64,000 nt of DNA, taken from the NCBI GenBank assembly GCA_027972325.1, contig JAPMOS010000008.1, positions 744,001 to 808,000 on the forward strand, in the 5' to 3' direction. The stretch comes from Paratrimastix pyriformis (taxonomy: Eukaryota > Preaxostyla > Paratrimastigidae). The notes under the pieces were generated by a model that was given only the letters and a program-made list of their open reading frames with translations, did no database searches and was not told the DNA's origin. This document shows positions 34,630 through 43,619 of the stretch, one piece after another. Position numbers and translations under genes: made by a program. The stretch's first letter is position 1, and each line of letters begins with the position of its first letter.

Positions 34630-35379
34630 TCAACAAAAGTTGCTCACGGACAAATGGGAGTACCACTGGCCGACGGCTGAAAAGAAGCGTGGGATGTTGG
34701 GGCAAACGACTTCGCTCACACCCTCCTCGGCCCTCAAAGTCACGACCGCCTCTCGAGAGGCCACCGGGACTGCCACGACAATGCGCGCAGGATTCAATTC
34801 CCGGATGGCCCGGACTGCAACGCGCATGCTGGCCCCGGTTGCCAGCCCATCATCTACAAGCAGAACCGTTTTGTTTCGAAGGCTGCAACAAAAATGAGTG
34901 CGACAAATTGCTCCAAAAACGGACTCAGGAAATGGCCGCGTTCCTCGGTATTCTACTTCGCGGCGTGCCAATTCAGCGTGTTCTCGAGCCACGATCTCGT
35001 TAATGGTGTCCCGATTCAAGCGGAGGCGTTCAATGACGGACTCGTTGAGGAACGGCGGTCCCCCGCTCGCAATGGCGCCGATTGCAAACTCCTCCTGACC
35101 TGGACAACCGATCTTTCTGACAACTACGACGTCGAGAGGGCACTCCAGTGCTCTGGACACTTCGAGGGCCACCGGCATTCCGCCGCGGGGGAGTCCCAAA
35201 ACAATCATGTTGGTGGTCCCTTCATATCTTGAGAGTGACCTCGCGAGGGTGCGGCCGCCATCCGTCCGATCAACATAGATCTGAGTGTGATGTGATGCGA
35301 TTAGGTTGTGGGCAGGAGGGAGGGAGGGTGCGTGGGTGAGTGGCCCCGAGGGTGCAATTCAGACGTTAGCCGCGAGCAT
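34630..35379 (-). CDS. prokaryotic-type phosphoribosyltransferase, 207 aa
   Basis: Type I phosphoribosyltransferase of the stand-alone bacterial/archaeal family often annotated only as phosphoribosyltransferase; substrate unknown. Exons (minus) 35379-35365, 35280-34925, 34882-34630 sum to 624 nt. Hallmarks: YVDRTDGGRTLARSLSRY at the N-terminus, VLGLPRGGMPVALEVSRAL, LDVVVVRKIGCPGQEEFAIG, then the PRPP-binding loop VLLVDDGLATGASM. The 42-nt second intron (34883-34924, GTCCGT...GCAG) is needed to give the family-like RPFPDLRNKTVLLVDDG. The first exon encodes only MLAAN and is placed by phase. The protein is prokaryote-like in sequence, but its two host-type introns show it is a resident nuclear gene, so any transfer is not very recent. 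Regulation is not evident. Confidence 0.85.
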
Positions 35380-35467
35380 AGCACAGTTCAATTCCGGCAC
35401 TCTCCCGCTCAACCGACCCCTCCCCTAAGGAGATCATTCCAATGCCACTGTCATCGTGTTTCGCGAA
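35380..35467. promoter_or_regulatory. short spacer upstream of the phosphoribosyltransferase
   Basis: 88 bp between the CMSS1-like stop and the phosphoribosyltransferase start, both on the minus strand. It must serve as 3' UTR of one and promoter of the other. No recognised motif. Confidence 0.4.
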
Positions 35468-36917
35468 TTACAACAAAAGCAAACGAGGAGGATTCGGCTG
35501 CGTTTGGGCAGGGAGAAAATGTTCCGCAATGAGCTTCACAAGATCTGAGACAGATATGAGAGATGGTGAAAGGAATTTCAATGAATGACCTTTCTGAGTT
35601 TCTGGATATTCGAAGATATTGCGTTTCTTCGAATCATGTGCCAAGTCAACCACAACGAAGGATGATGCGTTCATCGAGATAGCACCCTATTTAAGACAGC
35701 CGATTGAACTGTGCGTCAACGCAAGAAAGGGACAACAGACCGAGACAACCATTTGAAGCAAACGGCTGGGCGTGCCAACAGCAATAGTTGCTCCGCCTTT
35801 GCGGAGGTGTGCGGCTTGCTTGGCAACGTCAAGGTGCTGCCCCTTCAGGTGGCGGCCGACCAGTTGCACGACGGCCAGCCCTTCGCGGATGGTTTGCTTG
35901 GGCAATGGGACTCCCTTGATGGCTGTCGGGCCGCCCTTCTTGGGCTTGGAGATGGCCAGGCGGGCGCGCGAGGCTTCCACGAGAGCCTCGGCAACGTCGC
36001 GGACGCGGGTGACGTTGGAACAGACGAGCAGGATCGGGATCTGGGCGGGCTCCACCACCCTAGGCTGCTCTTCATCCTCGCTGTGATCGTCCCCTTCGGC
36101 CTCTTTGCCATCTTCTTCGTCGGCCAGCTTCCCCTTTTCCTTCTTCTTGGCAGCGCGGGCCTTCTTGGGCTTGGCTTCCCCGGGCGGGGCGGGGCGGCGC
36201 TGGTGCCACCCTGGGAGCAGTGTATCCAACAAAGTGGCCAGTGATGGCAAGGGGTGCTCCTGGGGGCTCTCGGGATTCTCGGGGAACGTGCAGAGCATCT
36301 CGGGCGAGATTTCCAGGGCCGGGGTCGCTTTTTTGGCAGCAGCGCCATCGGCGGGGGCCGTCTGGGTCGGGTGCGCGAGACTGGATCGCGTTCGGCTGCA
36401 CTGGTCCACCAAGAACCTGGCCTGGTCGTCCAGCGAGGCAAATGCAATGCCCTCGTCGCGACTCACACGAGCATGAATTTCCTGACTCCGCTTTTCCTTC
36501 CGCCTCGCGCGCAACTGGGCCAGGCGGGCCTGAGGGAGAAAAAGATGGGATGATGTGAAGATCATCCCATGAGTCCCATGAGCAGACCTTTTGCTTCGCC
36601 AGCTTGGGCGCGGCAGCAGGGGCAGCTGTTGTCGTGGCTTGAGGAGTCGATTCTTCGTCCTCTGCGGAGCTGACCTCCGAAACGCTAGCCTCTGCAACGA
36701 GTGATTCCTCTTCCGTGGTGGGACGCAGCTTTTTTGAGAGAGAAACCAAAGCGTCGTCATCATCATCGCCACCTGTCAACGGTGCTCCCCTGTTGGGGGC
36801 TGGGCACAGGGTGAAACAATGCCTGATTTGAAGCAGACCTTGGCGCTTCTGCTGGAGGGCCTTCTTTGGGGCAGGCTGCGGAACACCCTTCTTCGGCGAA
36901 GCCTCCCTTTTTTGCAT
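35468..36917 (-). CDS. CMSS1: CMSS1/Cms1-like ribosome-biogenesis protein, 405 aa
   Basis: Cms1 family: a helicase-like fold without helicase motifs, linked to small-subunit ribosome biogenesis in yeast and human. Exons (minus) 36917-36839, 36772-36588, 36529-35750, 35686-35590, 35544-35468 sum to 1218 nt. N-terminus is basic, then acidic (GGDDDDDALVSLSKK) and Lys/Glu-rich. The conserved half has IPILLVCSNVTRVRDVAEAL, VQLVGRHLKGQHLDVAKQ, the family signature IAVGTPSRLLQM and, across an intron, SSFVVVDLAHDSKKRNIFEY then DLVKLIAEHFLP at the C-terminus, in the order found in CMSS1. The last two introns are 63 and 45 nt with weaker donors (GTTGTC, GTCATT), chosen because they alone give the family C-terminus. 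GC is lower than in neighbouring genes. Start is the first ATG in frame, 39 bp from the divergent SSRP1 start. Confidence 0.82.
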
Positions 36918-36956
36918 CACGAACCTGGGATCACCACCCTTTTCGCGAGTTCAAAT
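36918..36956. promoter_or_regulatory. 39-bp divergent promoter region, CMSS1 / SSRP1
   Basis: Only 39 bp separate the two start codons. The genes must share a bidirectional promoter and their 5' UTRs must be tiny or overlap the other coding region. No TATA-like element is convincing. Confidence 0.5.
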
Positions 36957-39900
36957 ATGGAACAGGGCTCCGTGACAGCCACCGTCCCTTCGGCTTCTGC
37001 ACCCGTCCCACCTGCTCCTGCCACACAAATTCAAAATATTGTCCACGATTGCAAGAACGGCGATGGCAAATCCGGCCGTCTTGCTCTCGGCCAGGAGGGC
37101 TTGGCATGGAAGGACAAGGAGAGCGGTGCCGTTACAGTTTTTAACAAATCAGAGATACAATCTCTCGTTTGGACGCGCGGGATCAAGAGCTACCTGTGCA
37201 AACTCTTTATGAAAGGGGGCGCGACAGCCTCATTTCAGGGTATGAAGCGCGAGGTCTGAATCTGTTCGTGAAAACCACCGATTTTTTTTTCTTTTGGACA
37301 GCACGGCTCAGCACTCAAGACATTCTGCGAAATCGAAAGAATTGCTTTCAATTCGACCCAACATCACATCGCCGGCTGGAACTGGGGCGAGCTCGCTGCC
37401 GAGGGTCTGCTGCCTTCACCGTCACCTTCTGTTGATGGGTGCCATGGATCCTCATAGATGAGATTGTCTTCAACGCCGGTGGCCAGTCCATGTTCAGCCT
37501 GCCCTACGGGGCGGTGGCGCAAGCCACGGCCAACAAGAACGAGGTCATCCTCGAGCTCGCTCCCGAAGAAGGCGCAAACCCAGAGGACGACATGCTGACT
37601 CAACTCCGGTTCTACATCCCCGGCACCGATGAGGCCGGCATCGCCAAGTCCGAGGTCCGTCCGGCGCCGCCCAACCCGCGCCTTGAGGGGACTCGACAGG
37701 CGGATGGTCTGACGCGCCCGGGACGGCTTCCCGGCGGGACGGGTGGCTGGATGGCTGGATGGCTGGACGGGGTGTGCGTGCAGGCCGTCATGAAGCGCAT
37801 CATCGAGCGGGCCGACATCCAGACCGTCTCCGGAGACGTCATCACCACCTTCCGCGACCTGGCCTTCGTCGTGCCCCGGGGCCGGTACGACCTGAACCTG
37901 TACGGGAACATGCTCAACATGCACGGCAAGACGCACGACTTCCGGATCTCCTACAAGAGCATCTCCAAGATCTACGCCCTGCCCCGGCCCGACAAGCGCT
38001 CCATCTTCATCGTGGTCCGTCCCCCACCGCCGCCCATCCCCCGGCTGCTGCCGCCACCCGCTCCGGGTCTCCGCGCCACCGTCTCACCCCGCTTGGCACT
38101 CTGCGATGCTGGGCTCTGTGCCTGGGGGCGCGATGGCACTCTGCGGTTGTTTTCGGGCAGCTCGCCCTCGAGCCGCCTGTGCGGCAGGGGCAGACCCGCT
38201 ACCCGTACGTCATCATGCAGCTGGCCTCGGAGGAGCGCACCACCCTCGACATCAAGCTGTCCCCGTCTGCCCCGCCCCCCGCCCCTCCACGCTCGCATCT
38301 TGCCCTATCATCGCCCCTCTGCCCCTTCGGCAGACCGAGAGAGCGCGATGGACCCACAGGGGACACTGGACGTGCCGCCGCAGCTCCTCACATTCCTTGG
38401 GACTGGCGCGGGGGTTGTGGGTGCGGGTGGCGGCGCGGGGGTCAGGGAGGACCTGACCAAGTACAAGCTGCAGGCCCAGCTGCAGGGGGACACGATCACC
38501 CTGATGACCCGCCTGCTGCACTCGCTCACCGAGCGCAAGGTCACGACCCACTCCAAGTCCTTCTGGTCCGCCCTCGCACCCCCGCCCGCCCGCCCGCCCG
38601 CCCGCCCGCCCGCCCGCCCGCCCGCCCGCCCGCCCGCACCGTCCGTTTCCACGGTCGTCACCCCGGCGCGGGGCACGGGTCGGGGCTTGGCTGCAGCAAC
38701 GAAAACGAGCGCAACCCGGGTGCGGCCGCGGTGAAGTGCTCCTACAAGGCCAACGAGGGGCTGCTCTTCGTGCTGGAGCGGTCCTTCCTCTTCCTGCACA
38801 AGCCCACCCTCTGCCTCAAGTTCGACGAGATCACCGGCCTCGAGGTCCGCCGCCCCCGGACACAGCCCATGTCCCCGGGCACAGCCCATGCCCCCGCCCA
38901 TCCCATGCCCCCGCCCAGCCTGTGCCTCCCCGGCCCAGCCCGTGCCCCAGCCCATGCCCGGGCTCAGGGGCCGGACCATCTCGACGGGCGCGCCTGTCAC
39001 CACCTCGCTTGCGCCAGCCGTTCTTCCGTCCGATGCTGATCCACCATGCCGGGGTGGGCGGGGGCGGCGGGGTGCTGGGGGCGGGGGCTGCTGGGCGGGG
39101 GCTGCTGGGCGGGGGCAGTTCCACCGGGTGAGCTCGGACGGGGGCAGCCGCACCTTCGACCTGACCATCCACGTGCGGGGCAAGGAGGGCCACCTCGAGT
39201 TCACCAACATCCCCCGGGACGAGTACCCGCGCCTGTCGGACTTCCTCTGCGTCAAGAAGGGCATCAAGCTGCTCAACCAGGCCCAGATCAAGAAGGAGAA
39301 GGTCCGCACAGCCCCCGCATCGGTCCTGCTCTCCGACCCCATACCAGGCCCCCCGCCCCCGCTGTCGCATTTGGTGCTGAGCGATTCTGCGGGTTCCTCC
39401 CGGTCTGTCTGTGCGGCGGGGCGGGGCGCTCATCAGGCCCAGGCCGACTCGGCTGCTGCTGCGATGGCGGCCGGGAGCGGCTCCGAGTTCGCCAAGCAGC
39501 TGGCCCAGGCGGGCGGCGAGGACGAGGAGGAAGACGACGATTACAAGCCCGACGAGGAGGCCGCATCCTCGGGGCCCGATGAGGAGGAGGACGAGCACAA
39601 GGAGCACAAGGAACACACGGAACACACGGAACACACGGAACACAAGGAACACAAGGAGCACAAGGAGCACAAGGAGCGGAGGCCCATCCAGGACGATGAC
39701 CACGACGAGCACAGGGACGAGCCGGAGGGCCCGGCCCCCATCGTGCCCGAGGACGATGCCCGCCTGGCCCCGCCCAAGGCCCGCCTCCTCTAGCCTCGCC
39801 TCGCTCCTCTAGCCTCGCCTCGCTCCTCTAGCCTCGCCTCGCTCCTTTGCCTCGCCTCGCCCGCCCCAACCACGCCCGGCACCCGGCAGTCTGACGCGAC

Positions 39901-39986
39901 TGTCCCCCCCCTGCCCCGGCTGGCTGCAGGAGAAGCGGGCCGCCCCGGAGGCCGCCAAGGACGAGACCAAGAAGGCGCGTCTCTGA
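36957..39986 (+). CDS. SSRP1: FACT complex subunit SSRP1/Pob3, 579 aa, without HMG box
   Basis: Histone H2A-H2B chaperone subunit that works with Spt16 to move polymerases through nucleosomes. Exons 36957-37253, 37302-37404, 37458-37654, 37784-38014, 38161-38258, 38446-38565, 38697-38844, 39119-39301, 39437-39742, 39930-39986 sum to 1740 nt. Family motifs in order: N-terminal PH-like region with LAWKDKES and IQSLVWTRGIKSY, GWNWGELAAEGDEIVF, NEVILEL, ITTFRDLAFVVPRGRYDLNL, HDFRISYKSISKIYALP, LALEPPVRQGQTRYPYVIMQ, EGLLFVLERSFLFLHKP, TFDLTIHVRGKEGHLEF. The tail is acidic with an EHK/EHT repeat, then basic. No HMG box, as in yeast Pob3. The last splice (39743-39929, donor GTGCCC) is chosen because it adds the Lys-rich end KDETKKARL; without it the ORF stops at 39793. 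Confidence 0.9.
38579..38638 (+). repeat. (CCCG)n tetranucleotide array in SSRP1 intron
   Basis: About 14 CCCG units inside intron 38566-38696. A matching (GCGG)n array sits in CMTR1 intron 450-596. Confidence 0.85.
39784..39866 (+). repeat. 19-bp array in the last SSRP1 intron
   Basis: Four copies of a 19-bp unit (CCTCGCCTCGCTCCTCTAG), each of the first three carrying TAG, so it could supply either a stop or decoy splice acceptors. Confidence 0.85.
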
Positions 39987-40433
39987 GCCCCTTCCCCGCC
40001 CCCGCCCCCGGCCCCATCCGGGCCCTTCGTGCTTCGTGGGCCGCACCGCCTGGCGCCCCCGTGGCGCTGGGCTGGCCGGCCATTGGGGCGGCCCGGCTGT
40101 GGCCCCTCCCGTGGAGGGAGCGGCCGCCGAGCCATGCCCCCCCTTCCCTTCCCTTCCCTTCCCTGCTCCCCTCCGGCCCCGTCCAGCCGTCCTCCTCCGT
40201 GTCCTTGCCCGCCCCTGGCACCCCCGGCCCCTGGTTTTGGGGGTCCCTCGGTCTCCGTCTGGGCAGAGCCAAACCCCCTCTCGGTGGGCGGGCATGCGGG
40301 CTGTTCTTCTGGCAACAGGCGCACCCGCTCGCCAAGCAATCGACACAGGCGACACGGGGCAGCAGGGGCAGAGGGTGGGAGGGGAGGCAGGGACCCTCGC
40401 GGGGGTGCGGGCACCCCAGGAGCGGATGCCCCC
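39987..40433. other. convergent intergenic spacer
   Basis: 447 bp between the SSRP1 and BAAT-like stops, containing CCCTT repeats near 40142-40165. GC remains high, unlike divergent spacers. No gene supported. Confidence 0.5.
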
Positions 40434-43400
40434 TCAGTAGCGGAGGCCCAGGAACTCCCCCACGAGGCGCCAGGCCTCCCGCTCGCCCTGGGCGTGGCCG
40501 GCCCGGTCCTCGGGGTGCTGCACCGAGGGGGCGCTGGTGTTTGCGGGCATGTTGGGCGGGCAGATGTCGTGGCCGCACCGCTCCAGGCAGTGGTGCTGCC
40601 AGCTGAGGGCCGGGCCCCGGTGGCGCCGGCCCGAGGAGGCCGAGGCACCCGCCCGGGTGCGCCGGGTGGCGGTCTTCTCGAGGCGCCGGACGAGCTGGGC
40701 GGCCATCTCCTTGCTGGGCCACTCCTGGTCGGCCCCCGCGCTGATGAGCAGCAGCGGCCCGTTGATCTGCTCCACCCGGATGGCCGCCTGGTCCAGGTCG
40801 TCCGGCCTGCAGGCGCAGCAACACCCGGGGCGGATGGAGGGGGGCGGGCGGGTCGGAAGGGGTCGGATCGATCGGCCCGGCGGGTGGGGAGGGGGGCCAG
40901 GCCAGAGGGGCCAGGGCGGGGCTGCGGGGGCGGGACGGACGAGGCCTGCTTGAGGGTGTCCTCGTAGTAGGCCGAGTGGGGGATGGCGTACGGGTCGGGC
41001 GACTGAAAGTAGACGTCCGCGAACCGGACGGGCAGGAAGGGCACCTCCTCGTCGCGCCGCGTCCAGGGGCTGGTCGCCTCGGCGGGGGCGGGGCTCGTCC
41101 GGGTGGGCGCCTCGAAGACCACGCAGGGCGGCACGATGGCCACCACCCGGCGGATCTCCTGCGGGTACACTGCGCCCACCCCCGCCCCGCCCGGCACACA
41201 GCGAGGAGGATGGTTGGGACGACGATGGAGGGGCGGGGCGGAGGGGGCGGAGGGGGCGGAGGGGGTGGGGACGGACTGCCCGCGAGGAGGAGGGCCGCCT
41301 CGGCGCCGCGGGAGATGCCCACGACGGCCACGCCCCGGTCGGGCCCGCAGAAGTTGATGCGCTCCTCGTAGGGGGCGGTCCGCTTGAGGTAGCTCAGCAC
41401 CGCGTGGACGCCCTCGAGGGCCACCATCTGCAGCTTGGCCGGCAGGGCGAACCGGTAGGGCGCAACCCCATCCGCGTTTGGAGCCAACGGGGTCCCGGGC
41501 GCGGCAGGCGGGGCGGCGGCCGTGGGCGGTGGGGCGGTGACCGGGTCGGCCGGGTCGGTCGGCTCGAGGCGGGGCGAGGCCTCGGGGGCCGCCTCAGCGG
41601 CCTCGGGGGCCCGGGGCTGCGGCTGGACGTCGCCGGGCTGGCGGGGGTCGCGGGCGGGGCGGCCGCCTCGGGGATGGTGTCGTACAGGGCGATCGCGCAG
41701 GCGGCCCGGCCGTGGGAGGCCAGCAGGGCTGCCACCGGGCCCCGGGAAGGGCGGGATGAGGCGTCGAGCCCCCCAGCCAGTCCGCCACTCCCCCTCCCGC
41801 CCCCCCCCCTCCCGCCCCCCCTCCCGCCCTTCTCGGCACGCAGCCGGTGGCCAAGTCAACGTCGCCCCATCAGGGAGCAGGCAGGCTGGCGGGGAACAGC
41901 AGACCAGCAACGTGCACCGCCCAGGCGAAGCCGCCGTCGCGGCAGCTGCCCGACCCGCCGGCGGCCAGGACGAGGACAAGGGGGGCGCCCTCGGGGTTGT
42001 CGCGGGGCCCCTGCGAGCGGGACGAGCGGCCCGAGCGTGCCCGGGCGGAGCGGCCCCGCTCGGTGGTGGTGGGGCTGCGGCCCCGGGGGGCGGGCCGCTC
42101 CTCGTCGGACTCGTTGTCGCTGCGCTCGCTGCGGCGCCCCGAGCGGGCCGTCACCGAGTTGCGCGCCGAGCGGGTCGAGTTGTGGGCGCTGGAGAGGGCC
42201 GCCCGGGAGGCCCGCGGCCGCTCGGTCTCCTCGCCGCCCGAGGGCTCGGGCTCGTCCTCGGGGCAGGGCGGCACCGCCAGCGGGGCCGGGGGCGCGGCCG
42301 GCAGGAAGACTCGCGCCCAGATGGGGGCCCCGATGGCCGCGGGGGGCAGGTCGTACTGCTCGACGGCCTGCAGGGGCACCGGCACGTTGGTCAGGGCGGC
42401 AGCAGCCGCGGCGGCGGCGGCGGCACTGGCGGCGGGCTGCTGGGCGGCGGGGATCATGCCTCCGGGCAGGGGCGGCAGGGCCGGGGCCGGGCTGCCGGCC
42501 TCGCTGCGGCCCGCGGGCTGGTCGGCCTGGATGGCCTTCAGGTGGGTGACCCACTGCTGGTGCAGCAGGGCCGGGCTGATGACCCAGTGGCGCAGCAGGG
42601 TGCACTGGGCCACCACCGCCCGGGCCACCTCCACCTCGACCTGCACCCGCAGCGGCTGCAGCGCGCACAGGGCCCGCAGCAGGGTCTTGGGGTGCCCCGG
42701 GCTGGGCTCGGCCCCCTCGGCCGGCACGCCCACGCCCTCGGGCTCGCCGCCCTCGGGGACGTCGGAGAGCGAGGTCTCGGTGGCAGGCCCCGGGCTCCCC
42801 GAGCGGCGCCCCGTCAGGGCGCCCGACCGCTGGGTGGAGAGCTGGGAGCGCTGGGTGGCGGGCTGCTGCGGGTCGGCGAGCCCGTCGGGGGCGGTGGGGG
42901 GCCGTGAGGCGCCCGGCGAGGGCAGCTGGAGGGTGTGCACGGCGGCCGCGTGGCCGTCGGCGGGCACCATCGACCAGAAGATCCCCATCGGGTCGCCCCC
43001 CCGGTAGGTGCTGTCCTCCCCCAGCGGCGCCGCCGTGCTCAGGTTGACGCATCCCTTCCCGTCCGTGATGAACCGGGCCGTGCTCCGCCACAGCTGCCGC
43101 ACAGCCACCCCACATGCCGGGCCAGGCCAAGGGCAGGGCGCGTGAGAACAGGGTGCGAGAGCAGGGCGGAGAGGCCCCCACCACCGAACGGGGGCTGCCA
43201 AGAGGTGGCGGCGGGCTGTGGGCTGTGGGCTGTGGGCTGTGGGCTGTGGGCTGTGGGCTGCGGGGCGGACCCTGTTGTCGTCGTCGGCGAATGAGGTGCG
43301 GAGGGTCACCTGGACGGCCGGGTCGAGGTCGCACAGCCTCAGCACGACGGGCGTGTCCATCATCGTCCCGGCCGGCCCGGCGGCCCCCAGGGGCAGGATG

Positions 43401-43483
43401 TCCAGCCGGGGCCCGCCCTTCTTGGCCCGGACGCGACTCCGGGGGATCTGCGGCCCGCCCAGCGCCTCCGTGACGTTGTCCAT
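40434..43483 (-). CDS. BAAT / acyl-CoA thioesterase family alpha/beta hydrolase, about 820 aa
   Basis: Member of the family that includes bile acid-CoA:amino acid N-acyltransferase and type I acyl-CoA thioesterases; expected to hydrolyse or transfer acyl-CoA thioesters. Exons (minus) 43483-43271, 43093-41905, 41728-41277, 41169-40941, 40806-40434. N-terminal BAAT domain: VVLRLCDLDPAVQVTLRTSF, then MGIFWSMVPADG. Catalytic domain: GAPLVLVLAAGGSG, ALLASHGRAACAIALYDTIP, the nucleophile elbow VAVVGISRGAEAALLLAG (Ser), LLLISAGADQEWPS (Asp) and CGHDICPP (His). Two Pro/Ala/Ser-rich insertions absent from animal members sit in the large second exon. Within 41728-41277 the reading frame changes between the TIPEAAAPP end and the LQMVALEGVHAVLSYL segment, and no GT-AG intron fits by phase, so that exon has an indel, an assembly error or a non-canonical intron. 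The start is the first ATG after a possible acceptor at 43502. Confidence 0.8.
43208..43262 (+). repeat. (GGGCTGT)n heptamer array in BAAT-like intron
   Basis: Seven or so heptamer units within the intron 43094-43270 (minus-strand gene). Confidence 0.85.
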
Positions 43484-43558
43484 GGCCGCCGACAGGTCCG
43501 CCTGCACGCACACGCCCCCCCGGGACCACCACCAGCGCCCGCCCGTCCCGCCATGGCG

Positions 43559-43585
43559 TCACGGTGCCCGATGATACACGGCGCA

Positions 43586-43619
<34 letters not shown>

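Noticed and set aside
39743-39793. SSRP1 ending at the TAG at 39791-39793
   Set aside because: Possible, but the TAG lies in a tandem 19-bp array typical of introns, and splicing to 39930 adds a Lys-rich end expected of the family in correct phase.
43483-43559. TTC29 and BAAT-like genes as one fused gene
   Set aside because: An acceptor-like site exists at 43502, but no donor in the TTC29 end shares its phase, and both domains are complete families on their own.
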